Positions 35,171-45,442 of a DNA stretch of 64,000 nt are shown here, piece after piece. Source of the DNA: Klebsiella electrica (lineage in GTDB: Bacteria > Pseudomonadota > Gammaproteobacteria > Enterobacterales > Enterobacteriaceae); the NCBI RefSeq assembly GCF_006711645.1, contig NZ_CP041247.1, forward strand, positions 1,612,001 through 1,676,000. Reading direction: 5' to 3'. Each line of letters starts with the position of its first letter. The first letter of the stretch is position 1. A model generated the notes under the pieces. It had not been told where the DNA came from, did not search any database, and saw only the letters and a program-made list of their open reading frames with translations. A program made the position numbers and the translations under genes.

Positions 35171-35883
35171 AAGTGTTGATAGTTGATGATGAGCCGCTGG
35201 CACGAGAAAATCTGCGGGTTTTGCTGGAGTCCGCCAGCGACATGGAGATAGTCGGGGAGTGCGCCAACGCGGTTGAGGCGATTGGCGCGGTGCACAAGCT
35301 GCGCCCGGACGTGCTGTTTCTCGACATTCAGATGCCGCGCATCAGCGGCCTGGAAATGGTCGGGATGCTCGACCCTGAACACCGGCCTTACATCGTGTTT
35401 CTCACCGCCTTCGACGAGTATGCGGTGAAGGCGTTCGAAGAGCATGCGTTTGATTATCTGCTGAAACCCATCGAGGCGCCGCGGCTGGAAAAGACCCTGG
35501 CGCGCCTGCGCCAGGAGCGCAGTCTGCAGGATATCTCGTTGCTCGACGATACCCAGCAGGCGCTGAAATATATTCCCTGCACCGGTCACAGCCGGATCTG
35601 GCTGCTGCAGATGGAGGATGTCGCCTTTGTCAGTAGCCGAATGAGCGGAATTTATGTTACCGACCGCGAGGGGAAGGAGGGGTTCACGGAGCTGACCTTA
35701 CGCACCCTTGAGAGCCGGACGCCGCTGCTGCGCTGTCATCGGCAGTATCTGGTGAATATGGCCCACCTGAAAGAGATTCGCCTTGAGGAAAACGGCCAGG
35801 CGGAGCTGCTGATGCGGGCCGGACAAACCGTGCCGGTGAGCCGCCGCTACTTAAAAAGTCTGAAAGAGGCGATTGGTCTGTAA
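35164..35883 (+). CDS. btsR: LytTR response regulator BtsR
   Basis: A 239-residue response regulator, GTG start. The receiver domain carries Asp54 in [10 protein letters not shown] with the acidic pair DDE at 8-10. A LytTR DNA-binding domain fills the C-terminal half ([28 protein letters not shown]). It is partner of BtsS in the same transcript. Confidence 0.96.
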   Translation: MLKVLIVDDEPLARENLRVLLESASDMEIVGECANAVEAIGAVHKLRPDVLFLDIQMPRISGLEMVGMLDPEHRPYIVFLTAFDEYAVKAFEEHAFDYLLKPIEAPRLEKTLARLRQERSLQDISLLDDTQQALKYIPCTGHSRIWLLQMEDVAFVSSRMSGIYVTDREGKEGFTELTLRTLESRTPLLRCHRQYLVNMAHLKEIRLEENGQAELLMRAGQTVPVSRRYLKSLKEAIGL

Positions 35884-35936
35884 AACGACGGAATCATGGT
35901 AGACTTAGCGCCAGCATTTTTCATCATGAAGGCATT

Positions 35937-36404
35937 ATGATCAGTAACGATATTTTACGTAGCCTGCGCTACATCCTGAAAACTAATAATAACGACCTGG
36001 CGCGCATTTTTGCGCTGGGCGATTCCGTCGTCAGCGCAGAGCAGCTGGTACCGTGGCTGAAAAAGGAGGACGAAGAGGGCTTCCAGCGCTGCCCGGACAT
36101 TATGCTGTCGCTCTTCCTCAACGGCCTGATCTATGACAAACGTGGCAAAGACGAGGCGGCCCCGCCGCTGGCGGTTGAGCGTCGGGTGAATAACAATATC
36201 GTGCTGAAAAAGCTGCGCATCGCCTTCTCCCTGAAGACCGATGATATTCTTGCCATTATGACCCAGCAGAAGTTTCGCGTTTCGATGCCGGAAATCACCG
36301 CCATGATGCGCGCGCCGGAGCATAAGAATTTCCGTGAATGCGGCGATCAGTTCCTGCGCTATTTCCTGCGCGGGCTGACCGAGCGCGTCCACGCTAAGCC
36401 CTGA
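35937..36404 (+). CDS. yehS: DUF1456 protein YehS
   Basis: A 155-residue cytoplasmic protein made of two tandem DUF1456 repeats: LRSLRYILKTNNNDLARIFALG and LKKLRIAFSLKTDDILAIM are the matching starts. Function unknown. It follows btsR by 53 bases and may share its transcript; a TAGACT -10-like box (35901-35906) could give it a separate promoter. Confidence 0.9.
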   Translation: MISNDILRSLRYILKTNNNDLARIFALGDSVVSAEQLVPWLKKEDEEGFQRCPDIMLSLFLNGLIYDKRGKDEAAPPLAVERRVNNNIVLKKLRIAFSLKTDDILAIMTQQKFRVSMPEITAMMRAPEHKNFRECGDQFLRYFLRGLTERVHAKP

Positions 36405-36420
36405 ATTTACCCCCGCTTCA

Positions 36421-36702
36421 TTCCCGGGTCGCGCTGCGCTTAGCCGGGCTACGGGTTACAGCCGTTTGCGGTCGGTAGCCCGGGTAAGGCGTTGACGCCG
36501 CGACCCGGGAAAACCTGCCGCTTCAGGCTATCTTCCCGGCTCGCGCTGCGCTCAGCCGGGCTACGGGTTACAGCCGTTTGCGGTCGGTAGCCCGGGTAAG
36601 GCGTTGACGCCGCGACCCGGGAAAGCCCGCCGCTTCAGGCTATCTTCCCGGCTCGCGCTGCGCTCAGCCGGGCTACGGATTACAGCCGTTTGCGACCCGG
36701 GA
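36421..36702. repeat. Tandem REP/BIME-like array, 2.5 copies of a 112-bp unit
   Basis: Unit 1 is 36421-36532 and unit 2 is 36533-36644, almost identical. Unit 3 (36645-36702) has lost about 32 internal bases between TTTGCG and ACCCGGGAA. Each full unit is a palindrome: CCCGGGTCGCG...GCTTAGCCGGGCTAC against GTAGCCCGGGTAAGGCG...CGCGACCCGGG. It fills the gap between convergent yehS and yehR and is related to the copy after pbpG. Confidence 0.9.
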
Positions 36703-36714
36703 ATACTCTGCGGT

Positions 36715-37176
36715 CTACTTCACTTCCTGGAATCCCTGCTCTTTAAGCAATTTCTCTGACTCCGCCATCGAGACCTCCTTGAGCGCGCAGTTGGTGAACA
36801 TCGACCCCGGCAGCTTACACAGTTCGCTAATCTGAGCCTGGGTAAAATCAACGCTGAGATGCTCCAGGGCATAGCTGTCTTGATAATCGATGCGCTGTTC
36901 CACACCCTTTACATGGTGATAAACGTTGCTCATCTGCTCGATCAACGCCTGCGCCTGCTCTTTACTGGCGGCACCGATACTCTGATAGGGAATGGTGTTA
37001 TTCGCATCCTGACGCAGCACTTTGTCACCGGTGTAATGGTAGGTAAAACTCAGCTCGACGCCGTTGGCGGTACGGGTGAAGGTTTTGCTCTCTTCTTTTG
37101 GGTTATCGCAGCCCGAGAGGCCGACAACCAGCAGGCAGACCGCCACAGCGGCCGCCAGCTTGCGGTAAAGTTTCAT
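36715..37176 (-). CDS. yehR: DUF1307 lipoprotein YehR
   Basis: A 153-residue lipoprotein. The signal peptide ends in lipobox LSGC, then a periplasmic DUF1307 domain (KVLRQDANNTIPYQSIGA, QGFQEVK end) matching E. coli YehR. Started at MKLYRKLAAAV (37176) with AAGGA upstream. In K-12 yehR precedes yehQP, which are absent here. Function unknown. Confidence 0.88.
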   Translation of the reverse strand: MKLYRKLAAAVAVCLLVVGLSGCDNPKEESKTFTRTANGVELSFTYHYTGDKVLRQDANNTIPYQSIGAASKEQAQALIEQMSNVYHHVKGVEQRIDYQDSYALEHLSVDFTQAQISELCKLPGSMFTNCALKEVSMAESEKLLKEQGFQEVK

Positions 37177-37345
37177 CACAGTCCTTATGTTGGTCATGAG
37201 GGGCGTCGCGTTTATCAGACGATATGTCGATTGATTATTGTCACGATTGCCGTCGCGCGCAATGCGCAGAGGGTGGCAGAATCGTCCGGCGGAGGGGGCG
37301 AAAGGACGAAAAAAAAGCGCTGCCGGAGCAGCGCTTGATGCGGGA

Positions 37346-39379
37346 TTATTTTACCTGCTGACCCGGCTGGGCGCCGCTGTCAGGGCTTAACAGGAAGATA
37401 TCCTTCCCGCCAGGACCTGCCGCCATCACCATCCCTTCCGAGATGCCGAAGCGCATTTTACGCGGCGCCAGGTTGGCGACCATCACCGTCAGGCGACCGA
37501 TCAACGCCTGCGGATCCGGGTAGGCGCTGCGAATGCCGGAGAAGACATTACGTTTCTCGCCGCCCAGATCGAGGCTCAGGCGCAGCAGCTTGTCAGAACC
37601 GTCGACAAATTCGGCGTTTTCAATCAGCGCGATGCGCAGATCGACTTTGGCGAAATCGTCAAAGGTGATGGTGTCCTGAATCGGATCGTCCGCCAGCGGG
37701 CCGGTGACCGGCGCGGCGGTGGCTTTCACCTCTTCTTTCGAGGCTTCCACCAGGGCTTCAACCTGCTTCATCTCGATGCGGTTGTACAGCGCCTTGAAGG
37801 TGTTGACCTTATGCGACAGCAGCGGCTGCTGAATAGCATCCCAGCTCAGTTCGCTGTTGAGGAACGCTTCGGCGCGCGCGGCCAGCTGCGGCAGAACCGG
37901 TTTCAGCCAGGTCATCAGCACGCGGAACATATTCAGACCCATGGTGCAGATGGCCTGCAGGTCAGCATCGCGGCCTTCCTGTCTGGCGACCACCCACGGG
38001 GCCTGCTCATCAACGTAGCGGTTAGCCACGTCGGCCAGCGCCATGATTTCACGGATGGCTTTGCCGAACTCGCGGCTTTCCCACGCTTCGCCAATGCTTG
38101 CTGCCGCATCGGTGAAGGTTTTGTACAGCGCCGGATCGGCCAGCTCAGCGGACAGCATGCCGTCGAAACGCTTATTGATAAAACCGGCGTTGCGCGAGGC
38201 GAGGTTAACCACTTTGTTAACGATATCGGCGTTCACGCGCTGGACGAAATCTTCCAGGTTCAGGTCGATATCATCAATGCGGGAAGAGAGCTTGGCGGTG
38301 TAGTAATAGCGCAGGCTATCGGCGTCAAAATGGTTCAGCCAGGTGCTGGCCTTGATAAAGGTGCCGCGTGATTTGGACATCTTGGCCCCGTTGACCGTCA
38401 CGTAGCCATGAACGAACAGGTTGGTCGGCTTGCGGAAACCGCTGCCTTCCAGCATCGCCGGCCAGAACAGGCTGTGGAAGTAGACGATATCTTTGCCGAT
38501 AAAGTGATACAGCTCGGCATCGGAGTCTTTCTTCCAGTAGGCGTCAAAGCTTTCGCTATCGCCGCGTTTGTCGCACAGGTTTTTGAAGGAGCCCATGTAG
38601 CCGATCGGCGCATCCAGCCAGACGTAGAAATATTTGCCCGGCGCGTTGGGAATTTCGAAGCCAAAGTACGGCGCGTCGCGGGAAATGTCCCACTGCTGCA
38701 GGCCGGATTCGAACCACTCCTGCATTTTGTTCGCCACCTGTTCCTGCAGCGCGCCGCTGCGGGTCCACGCCTGCAGCATTTCGCTAAAGGACGGCAGGTC
38801 GAAGAAGAAGTGCTCGGATTCACGCATCACCGGGGTGGCGCCGGACACCACGGATTTCGGGTCGATCAGCTCGGTCGGGCTGTAGGTCGCGCCGCACACC
38901 TCGCAGTTATCGCCATACTGATCCGCTGATTTACACTTCGGACAGGTGCCTTTTACGAAACGGTCCGGCAGGAACATGCCTTTTTCCGGATCGTAAAGCT
39001 GAGAGATGGTGCGGTTTTTGATAAACCCGTTCTCTTTCAGGCGGCCGTAGATCAGCTCAGACAGCTCACGGTTCTCGTCGCTGTGCGTCGAGTGGTAGTT
39101 GTCATAGCTGATATCAAAGCCCGCAAAATCGGTCTGATGCTCCTGACTCATTTCGCCAATCATCTGCTCCGCAGAGATGCCAAGCTGCTGAGCTTTCAGC
39201 ATGATCGGCGTGCCGTGGGCGTCGTCGGCGCAGATGAAGTTGACCTCGTTGCCGCGCATTCGCTGGTAACGGACCCAGACATCAGCCTGGATGTGCTCCA
39301 GCATGTGGCCGAGGTGGATTGAGCCGTTAGCGTACGGCAGCGCGCACGTTACCAGAATTTTCTTCGCGACTTGAGTCAT
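37346..39379 (-). CDS. metG: Methionyl-tRNA synthetase
   Basis: A 677-residue class I synthetase, identical in length to the E. coli enzyme. The start is [19 protein letters not shown], with the HIGH-type motif HLGH. A zinc-binding knuckle CPKC...CEVC, the KMSKS loop and the anticodon-binding helical domain follow. The C-terminal OB-fold (about 575-677, [20 protein letters not shown]) is the tRNA-binding and dimerisation module. Essential gene, divergent from apbC. Confidence 0.98.
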   Translation of the reverse strand: MTQVAKKILVTCALPYANGSIHLGHMLEHIQADVWVRYQRMRGNEVNFICADDAHGTPIMLKAQQLGISAEQMIGEMSQEHQTDFAGFDISYDNYHSTHSDENRELSELIYGRLKENGFIKNRTISQLYDPEKGMFLPDRFVKGTCPKCKSADQYGDNCEVCGATYSPTELIDPKSVVSGATPVMRESEHFFFDLPSFSEMLQAWTRSGALQEQVANKMQEWFESGLQQWDISRDAPYFGFEIPNAPGKYFYVWLDAPIGYMGSFKNLCDKRGDSESFDAYWKKDSDAELYHFIGKDIVYFHSLFWPAMLEGSGFRKPTNLFVHGYVTVNGAKMSKSRGTFIKASTWLNHFDADSLRYYYTAKLSSRIDDIDLNLEDFVQRVNADIVNKVVNLASRNAGFINKRFDGMLSAELADPALYKTFTDAAASIGEAWESREFGKAIREIMALADVANRYVDEQAPWVVARQEGRDADLQAICTMGLNMFRVLMTWLKPVLPQLAARAEAFLNSELSWDAIQQPLLSHKVNTFKALYNRIEMKQVEALVEASKEEVKATAAPVTGPLADDPIQDTITFDDFAKVDLRIALIENAEFVDGSDKLLRLSLDLGGEKRNVFSGIRSAYPDPQALIGRLTVMVANLAPRKMRFGISEGMVMAAGPGGKDIFLLSPDSGAQPGQQVK

Positions 39380-39531
39380 AGTGGGCATTACATCTTCTGT
39401 TGTAAAAAGGGCTTTTGATATTACCAAAAGGGCACTGGGTGCGCCATAAATGGCTGACCATATATGGATAATCTCAGCTGTGATAAACTCAGTAATTACT
39501 GAAAGCCTCTCATAACAACAAAGGAGTCGGG

Positions 39532-40641
39532 ATGAATTCGCAATCCCAGGCCAAATCCCCCGAACGTCTACGCGCGATGGTCGCCGGAACGTTGGCTAAT
39601 TTCCAGCACCCCACTTTGCAGCATAATCTCACCGCGCTGAAAGCACTGCACCACGTCGCCTGGCTCGATGATACCGTGCATATCGAGATCCAGATGCCGT
39701 TCGTCTGGCACAGCGCTTTTGAAGATTTAAAAGAGCAATGTAGCGCCGACCTGCTGCGCATTACCGGCGCGCAGGCGATTGACTGGAAGCTGTCGCACAA
39801 CATCGCCACGTTGAAGCGGGTAAAAAATCAGCCGGGCGTCAACGGGGTCAAAAATATTATTGCCGTCAGCTCCGGCAAAGGTGGGGTGGGTAAATCGTCC
39901 ACGGCGGTGAACCTGGCGCTGGCGCTGGCCGCGGAAGGGGCCAAGGTCGGGATCCTTGATGCCGATATTTATGGCCCGTCAATTCCCACCATGCTGGGGG
40001 CGGAAGATCAGCGGCCGACCTCGCCAGACGGCACCCATATGGCGCCGATTATGAAATTTGGCCTCGCCACCAACTCCATCGGCTACCTGGTGACCGACGA
40101 TAACGCCATGGTATGGCGCGGTCCGATGGCCAGCAAGGCGCTGCTGCAGATGCTGCAGGAGACGCTGTGGCCGGATCTGGATTACCTGGTGCTGGATATG
40201 CCGCCGGGCACTGGCGACATTCAGCTGACGCTGGCGCAGAATATCCCGGTCACCGGCGCGGTGGTGGTGACGACGCCGCAGGATATCGCGCTGATCGATG
40301 CGAAAAAAGGCATCGTGATGTTTGAGAAGGTGGACGTTCCGGTGCTGGGCATCGTCGAAAACATGAGCATGCATATTTGCAGCAACTGCGGTCACCATGA
40401 GCCGATTTTCGGCACCGGCGGCGCCGAAAAACTGGCGGAGCAATATCACACTCAGCTGCTGGCCCAGCTGCCGCTGCACATCAATCTGCGCGAAGACCTG
40501 GATAACGGTAAGCCGACCGTGGTCGCCCGTCCGGAGAGCGAGTTCAGCGAAATTTACCGTCAGCTGGCGGGGCGCGTGGCGGCCCGACTCTACTGGCAGG
40601 GGGAAGTGATTCCCGGTGAGATTGCCTTCCGCGCGGTTTAA
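39532..40641 (+). CDS. apbC: Iron-sulfur cluster carrier ATPase ApbC/Mrp
   Basis: A 369-residue P-loop ATPase of the Mrp/NBP35 family. An N-terminal MIP18-like domain (about 1-90) precedes the deviant Walker [13 protein letters not shown] and the cluster-binding CSNC motif. It binds and transfers [4Fe-4S] clusters. Divergent from metG, as in E. coli, with AAGGAG before the start. Confidence 0.96.
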   Translation: MNSQSQAKSPERLRAMVAGTLANFQHPTLQHNLTALKALHHVAWLDDTVHIEIQMPFVWHSAFEDLKEQCSADLLRITGAQAIDWKLSHNIATLKRVKNQPGVNGVKNIIAVSSGKGGVGKSSTAVNLALALAAEGAKVGILDADIYGPSIPTMLGAEDQRPTSPDGTHMAPIMKFGLATNSIGYLVTDDNAMVWRGPMASKALLQMLQETLWPDLDYLVLDMPPGTGDIQLTLAQNIPVTGAVVVTTPQDIALIDAKKGIVMFEKVDVPVLGIVENMSMHICSNCGHHEPIFGTGGAEKLAEQYHTQLLAQLPLHINLREDLDNGKPTVVARPESEFSEIYRQLAGRVAARLYWQGEVIPGEIAFRAV

Positions 40642-40654
40642 CGCCGCCCTATGA

Positions 40655-40708
40655 CAAACGCCCTGTGTTTCGCTATCCGTTATGGACAGAAGAAACGCAG
40701 GGCGTTTG
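40655..40708. terminator. Long hairpin between convergent apbC and rcnB-like genes
   Basis: CAAACGCCCTGTGTTTC (40655-40671) pairs with GAAACGCAGGGCGTTTG (40692-40708) over 17 bp with one G-U pair. There is no T run on either side, so it may act as a bidirectional, Rho-assisted or 3'-protecting structure. Confidence 0.6.
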
Positions 40709-40732
40709 CGTTAGCGCGATATCTGGCGGCAA

Positions 40733-41050
40733 TTAGTGCTGATAGAAGATCTCGCCATCGTAAATTTTGACAATTTTGCCTTCAGGTTCGGTGACCAGCA
40801 CGTAGCTACCGCCCATGTAGGTCCAGTGACTATTGGCTTCCGGGGCGGGCAGATTGCGCAACTGCCACTGTTTAATGGTGTATTCCGGGGTCATATATAA
40901 CGCGGGTACGGTATCGCCGACGCGAAACTGCTGGAAGTCCGAAGTGACCCCGTCCAGTTCATATTTCTGCAGTTCAGCGGCGGAAGCCGCCCAAACGCTA
41001 CTGGTGCAGGCCAACAGTGCGCCCAGCAGCATCATTTTTGTTTTACGCAT
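40733..41050 (-). CDS. rcnB: RcnB-family periplasmic protein
   Basis: A 105-residue exported protein. The signal peptide ends near VWA|AS, and the mature part, with GDTVPALYMTPEYTIKQWQL and NLPAPEANSHWTYMGGSYVL, is the RcnB domain. E. coli RcnB helps nickel/cobalt homeostasis with the RcnA exporter. No rcnA or rcnR lies nearby, so it is either a relocated RcnB or a paralogue with another role. Symbol tentative. Confidence 0.8.
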   Translation of the reverse strand: MRKTKMMLLGALLACTSSVWAASAAELQKYELDGVTSDFQQFRVGDTVPALYMTPEYTIKQWQLRNLPAPEANSHWTYMGGSYVLVTEPEGKIVKIYDGEIFYQH

Positions 41051-41237
41051 AATTTCCTCATTATTATCCTGGATTACCCTGGACACAAAATTGCAGCCTC
41101 GTATCATTCCTGAAGCATGGCCGGGAAGGCAAGCGTTGGTTGCGTTAAAAATGTAAGAAAACGATGGGCCGGTTGCCTGATTTGGCGCTGAGCGGCTGTT
41201 TTGAGAACAATCCGGGTAACAGGATTCGGGAGTCGAT

Positions 41238-42164
41238 ATGTTCAGACTGGAAGATCTGACGCTATTTGTTCGGGCGGCGGCGCTGGGTAGCTTCAGCGAT
41301 GCGGCGCGGGAGGTCGGGCAGCAGCCGGCGCAGGTGAGCGCGGCGATTAAGCGCCTGGAGACCACGCTCAATATTCGTCTTTTCGCGCGCTCCACCCGCA
41401 GCTTACGTCTGACGCCCGAAGGGGAAACCTGGCTGCCCTATGCCACCCAGATGCTGGATACGCTGCATGCCGGGCTGCAAAAAATTCAGGTCCCGGATGA
41501 CGAGGTCCGCGGGACGTTGCAAATTGCGGTGCCCTCCGACCTGGGGCGCAATCTGCTGCTGAACGTTTTTCGCGCCTTCCGCCAGCGGCACCCGGCGCTG
41601 AAACTGCGCATTCTCTTTTCCGACCATCGGACCGATGTGTTTAAAGATCCGGTCGACGTGGCCTTTCGCTATGGCGACAACGACGACGCCTCGTTTATTT
41701 CCCTCCCCGTGGCGCCGGAAAACCGACGGGTGCTGGTGGCTTCTCCGCAGTGGATCGCCAGGCACGGCGATCCGCAAACGCCGGAGGCGCTGGCGCAACA
41801 CAATGCGCTACTGTACGTACTGCGCGGCAGGCAGTTCGATCGCTGGACCTTAAGTCTCAACGGGGTGGTTGAACATATGCAGGTCTCTGGCGCCATCATC
41901 AGCGACGACGCCGAGGTGATTCGCCGCCTCGCCATTGCGGGGGAGGGCTTTGCCTATAAGTCTGCGCTGGATGTCAGCGACGATATTCGCGCCGGGCGCC
42001 TGCAGGTGCTGCTGCCGCACTATCAGGGCGACCGCGTCCCGCTCAATATGATTTGTCCGCACCGCAAGCAGCTTTCTGCGGCGGTGCGGTTGCTCTATGA
42101 AGAGGTCAAAGCGCACTGTGAAACGGTGCAGGCTGACGCGCTACGCGGGCCTGTAGACGCTTAG
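41238..42164 (+). CDS. LysR-family transcriptional regulator
   Basis: A 308-residue LysR regulator of the CrgA/DsdC-like subgroup. The winged helix-turn-helix is at about 1-60 (LEDLTLFVRAAALGSFSDAA, QVSAAIKRLE), with a substrate-binding domain behind it. Divergent from the rcnB-like gene; its end overlaps the convergent permease gene by 4 bases. Target genes are not evident. Divergence makes the rcnB-like gene a candidate. Confidence 0.87.
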   Translation: MFRLEDLTLFVRAAALGSFSDAAREVGQQPAQVSAAIKRLETTLNIRLFARSTRSLRLTPEGETWLPYATQMLDTLHAGLQKIQVPDDEVRGTLQIAVPSDLGRNLLLNVFRAFRQRHPALKLRILFSDHRTDVFKDPVDVAFRYGDNDDASFISLPVAPENRRVLVASPQWIARHGDPQTPEALAQHNALLYVLRGRQFDRWTLSLNGVVEHMQVSGAIISDDAEVIRRLAIAGEGFAYKSALDVSDDIRAGRLQVLLPHYQGDRVPLNMICPHRKQLSAAVRLLYEEVKAHCETVQADALRGPVDA

Positions 42165-43504
42165 TGCTTCACCAGGGTGGCGAAATAATAGACCAGCGGA
42201 ACGGCGAGGATCCATAAACCGAGCGGGATTTCTCGCCACTTTCCGGCAACCGTTTTAATCATGATGTAAAACAGCAGTCCGCCGGCGATACCGGTGCCGA
42301 AGCTGTTGGCAATCAGGGTGATCATCACCATCATTAATACCGGCAGCCCGTCGGTGAAGCTGGAGAGATCGACTTTGCGCAGGCCGCTGAACATGTTGAG
42401 GCCAATCAGGATCAGCGCCGGAGCGGTGGCCTCTTTTGGGATCATCAGGGCGATCGGCGTAAACAGCAGCATCAGCAGGAACATCACCGCCGCGGTCAGC
42501 GCGGTGAGCCCGGTTTTGCCGCCCGCTTCGGCGGCGGCGGAAGATTCGATCAGCGCGGTCGCTGCCGGGATCCCTAGCCACGGGCCGATGGCCGCCGCAA
42601 TCGAGTCGACCATAAACGGCCGGTTGATGTGCGGCATATTGCCTTCTTCATCCAGCAGTCCCGCTTCGCCGCCCACCGCCAGCGTGGTGCCCATGGTGGA
42701 GAAAAACTCAGAGGCGAAAAAGACAAACAGGAACGGCAGGAAAGCAATATTCAGCGCACCCAGCATATCGACGTGGCCGAAGACCGGCGCCAGCGAGTGC
42801 GGCATCGCGATAAAGCTGTCCGGCAGACGGGTGACCCCCGCCGGAATCCCCACCAGGGTGGCAAACAGAATCGCCCATAAAATGGCGCCCGGTATGCGCC
42901 GCGCCTGTAGCGCAATGGCCAGAAACAGGCCGCACAGCGCCACCAGCGCGCCGGGAGACAAGAAATCACCCAGCATCAGGGCATTGGTTTTGGCATTCGC
43001 CAGCACCAGGCCAGCATTGCGAAAACCGAGCACCGCCACGAACAGCCCGATAGAGGCCGTCAGCCCCAGTTTGATCGACTGGGGAACCGAACGGGTGACC
43101 ACTTCGCGCAGGCCGAATTTGGTTAACAGAAAGAACAGAATGCCTGACCAGCAGGCGATGCCGAGGCCAGTCTGCCAGCCGATCCCTTCGCTACCGGCCA
43201 GCGTGACGCCCACCAGCACCGAGCCGCCGATGCCTGGACCAACGATAAACGGCAGGTTAGCGTAAAACGCCATCAGCAGCGTACTGGCGACGAAAACCAG
43301 AATCGTTCCCGTGGTGACGGCGCCTTTGTCCATGCCACCCGCCGCCAGCAGGCCGGGGATGACCACCAGCAGATAGGCGGCGGCGAGAAAGCCGGTGACT
43401 CCCGCGAGGCACTCGGTACGTAGCGTGCTGCCGCGCGAGCGCAGGGCAAAACGGCGCTCCAGCCAGCTTCCTTGTGTTGCGGTGTGCAGTGTGTTGTCGG
43501 CCAT
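42161..43504 (-). CDS. AzgA-type NCS2 purine permease
   Basis: A 447-residue polytopic transporter of the AzgA branch of nucleobase:cation symporters (NCS2). LRTECLAGVTGFLAAAYLLVV, FIVGPGIGGSVL and SSAAAEAGGKTGLTAL are characteristic. E. coli relatives (AdeP, AdeQ, GhxP) carry adenine or guanine/hypoxanthine. It starts 2 bases after the adenine deaminase stop, so adenine is the likely substrate. Confidence 0.88.
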   Translation of the reverse strand: MADNTLHTATQGSWLERRFALRSRGSTLRTECLAGVTGFLAAAYLLVVIPGLLAAGGMDKGAVTTGTILVFVASTLLMAFYANLPFIVGPGIGGSVLVGVTLAGSEGIGWQTGLGIACWSGILFFLLTKFGLREVVTRSVPQSIKLGLTASIGLFVAVLGFRNAGLVLANAKTNALMLGDFLSPGALVALCGLFLAIALQARRIPGAILWAILFATLVGIPAGVTRLPDSFIAMPHSLAPVFGHVDMLGALNIAFLPFLFVFFASEFFSTMGTTLAVGGEAGLLDEEGNMPHINRPFMVDSIAAAIGPWLGIPAATALIESSAAAEAGGKTGLTALTAAVMFLLMLLFTPIALMIPKEATAPALILIGLNMFSGLRKVDLSSFTDGLPVLMMVMITLIANSFGTGIAGGLLFYIMIKTVAGKWREIPLGLWILAVPLVYYFATLVKH

Positions 43505-43506
43505 GC

Positions 43507-45318
43507 TCAGGCTCCCCGGTGATTATTGTTGTGAGGGTTGGTGGCCGGGGTTTCCCGGCAGTCTATCAGCGGTTCGACAATCTGGCGGGTGGTGCCGTCG
43601 GTCAAACCTAAATCGGTCAAATGGGGACCGGCATTGCAGGCGAGGCAGGTTCCCTCGATGGCCTTAAATACCCGGTAGGGCGGCTCCCAGTCGGCAATTT
43701 CTGCGCTCAGGTCGCGTAATTCGCCGAACTGCCGCGCCAGCTCCGCCGCTGGAAGTTCGGAGAGCATGCCGGCAATTGGCATCGCCACATGGGCGAGAAT
43801 GGCCCCCTGGCGGGAGAGCGCCATCCCGCCGCCGGAGGCAATCAGCCGGTTGGCGGCCAGCGCCATATCCTCCGCGCTGCGTCCCAGCACCACCAGATTG
43901 TGTGAATCGTGCGAGTAGCTGGTGGCGATAGCGCCGCGCAGCTCACCCCAGCCTTCAAGCAGGGCGATTTGCGGCGTCGCCTGATGGCGGCCGTGGCGAT
44001 GCTTCACCCAAATCAGGATAAATCCCTCCGGCAGCTGAACTTCGCCGTGGCGCACCTGCACCTCGACCTCTCCCCACTGCGTAAAGCGCGCGCCGCGAAT
44101 ATGCCGCAGGCGGGCAACGCCATGGACAATACCGGGTACCCGTAGCACAAAATCATCCGCGCTCAGCGGCGCCAGACGCAGCGTATTGCGCGGCGGGGTG
44201 ACCCCCCCGGCGGCAGGAATGGACAGCAGCAGCGCGCCGTCGCGGGCGACCAGTTTCCCGGCGACGTACACTTCACGGGCCTTGAGCTTCTCCAGCGAAT
44301 CAAAGACCACCAGGTCGGCGCGGCGACCGGCGGCAATCAGCCCTGAATCGTGACGCTGCAGGCGAATGGCGGCGTTCAGCGTGGCGAAACGCAGGACGTC
44401 GGTGGCGGCGAGACCGAGTTCAATCAGCAGGTTGAGCAGGGCGATAATGCCGCCTTTTTCCAGCAGCAGATCCGGTGGCACATCGTCGGTGCACACCGTT
44501 ATCTGCGAGGAGAGGTGCGGCAGGGTTTTCAGGGCCTTGACGATATCCGGCAGCAGATACGGGTGCGAGCCGCGAATTTCGAGGGTCAAGCCGGCGCGCA
44601 GCTTTTCCAGCGCGTCTTCCGCGGAGGTCAGCTCATGATCGGAGGTGACGCCCGCCGCGAGGTAGGCCTGGAGATCGGCACCGCTCAGCCCGCGGGCGTG
44701 GCCTTCAATCAACTTGCCGCTGTCGAGACCGGCCTGAACAATCTCCTGCATGCGGGCGCTGCCGTTAAGTACGCCATGCATGTCCATGACTTCCGCCACG
44801 CCGCGTACTTCCGGCCATGCCAGCATGGTCGCCATCTCCGCCCCGGCAAAATCGGCGCCGGACATTTCCAGCCCCGGTGTCGAGGGCACGCTGGAGGGGG
44901 CGGCGACCATTACCTGTAGCGGCAGGTGGCGGCTGGCGGCGATGGCATAGCGCACGCCTTCGACTCCGAGGACATTGGCCAGCTCATGCGGGTCCCAGAA
45001 GACCGCCGTGGTGCCCTGGGCGAGGACAATTTCCGCGTAGCGCTCGGGAGGGAGGTGGGAACTTTCGAGATGGACATGGGTATCCATTAGCCCCGGTGAC
45101 AGATAGGCGCCATCCAGCGCATGGCGCTGGTGGGCATCGGCGCGGCTGCCGCGCGGGTGCACGCTGGCGATCATTTCGCCGGTGATGCCGACATCGGCTT
45201 CGCGGACTTCGCCGGTGACCATGTCGACTATCTGCGCCCCGGTCAGGAGCAGGTCAAAAGGTATTTCACCCCGGGCGGCCATGACGGCGCGGCGGCGGTT
45301 TTCAGCATTGCTGGACAT
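43507..45318 (-). CDS. ade: Adenine deaminase
   Basis: A 603-residue amidohydrolase converting adenine to hypoxanthine and ammonia. It has the metal motif DTHVHLESS, later ligands around EGHARGLSG and TSDHELTS, and the C-terminal Ade domain (ATSYSHDSHNLVVLGRS). E. coli Ade is 588 residues. Upstream of the permease in a two-gene operon and divergent from a LysR gene, it forms a self-contained adenine use unit. In E. coli ade is elsewhere on the chromosome (near uhpT), so this location is distinctive. Confidence 0.94.
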   Translation of the reverse strand: MSSNAENRRRAVMAARGEIPFDLLLTGAQIVDMVTGEVREADVGITGEMIASVHPRGSRADAHQRHALDGAYLSPGLMDTHVHLESSHLPPERYAEIVLAQGTTAVFWDPHELANVLGVEGVRYAIAASRHLPLQVMVAAPSSVPSTPGLEMSGADFAGAEMATMLAWPEVRGVAEVMDMHGVLNGSARMQEIVQAGLDSGKLIEGHARGLSGADLQAYLAAGVTSDHELTSAEDALEKLRAGLTLEIRGSHPYLLPDIVKALKTLPHLSSQITVCTDDVPPDLLLEKGGIIALLNLLIELGLAATDVLRFATLNAAIRLQRHDSGLIAAGRRADLVVFDSLEKLKAREVYVAGKLVARDGALLLSIPAAGGVTPPRNTLRLAPLSADDFVLRVPGIVHGVARLRHIRGARFTQWGEVEVQVRHGEVQLPEGFILIWVKHRHGRHQATPQIALLEGWGELRGAIATSYSHDSHNLVVLGRSAEDMALAANRLIASGGGMALSRQGAILAHVAMPIAGMLSELPAAELARQFGELRDLSAEIADWEPPYRVFKAIEGTCLACNAGPHLTDLGLTDGTTRQIVEPLIDCRETPATNPHNNNHRGA

Positions 45319-45442
45319 AACAACTCCGGCACAAGGATAATGGGGCTACTCTAGGGGCACGGCAAACGTTTGCCCAGATGAATAAATTTATCACCCGATA
45401 AGCCCGGGTTATTCTGCCCGATTACCCTTAGCGAAGAATAAG

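Noticed and set aside
36421..36702. Regular 112-bp spacing as CRISPR or phage attachment repeats
   Set aside because: Units are directly adjacent with no unique spacer and contain the REP-like palindrome; no integrase nearby.
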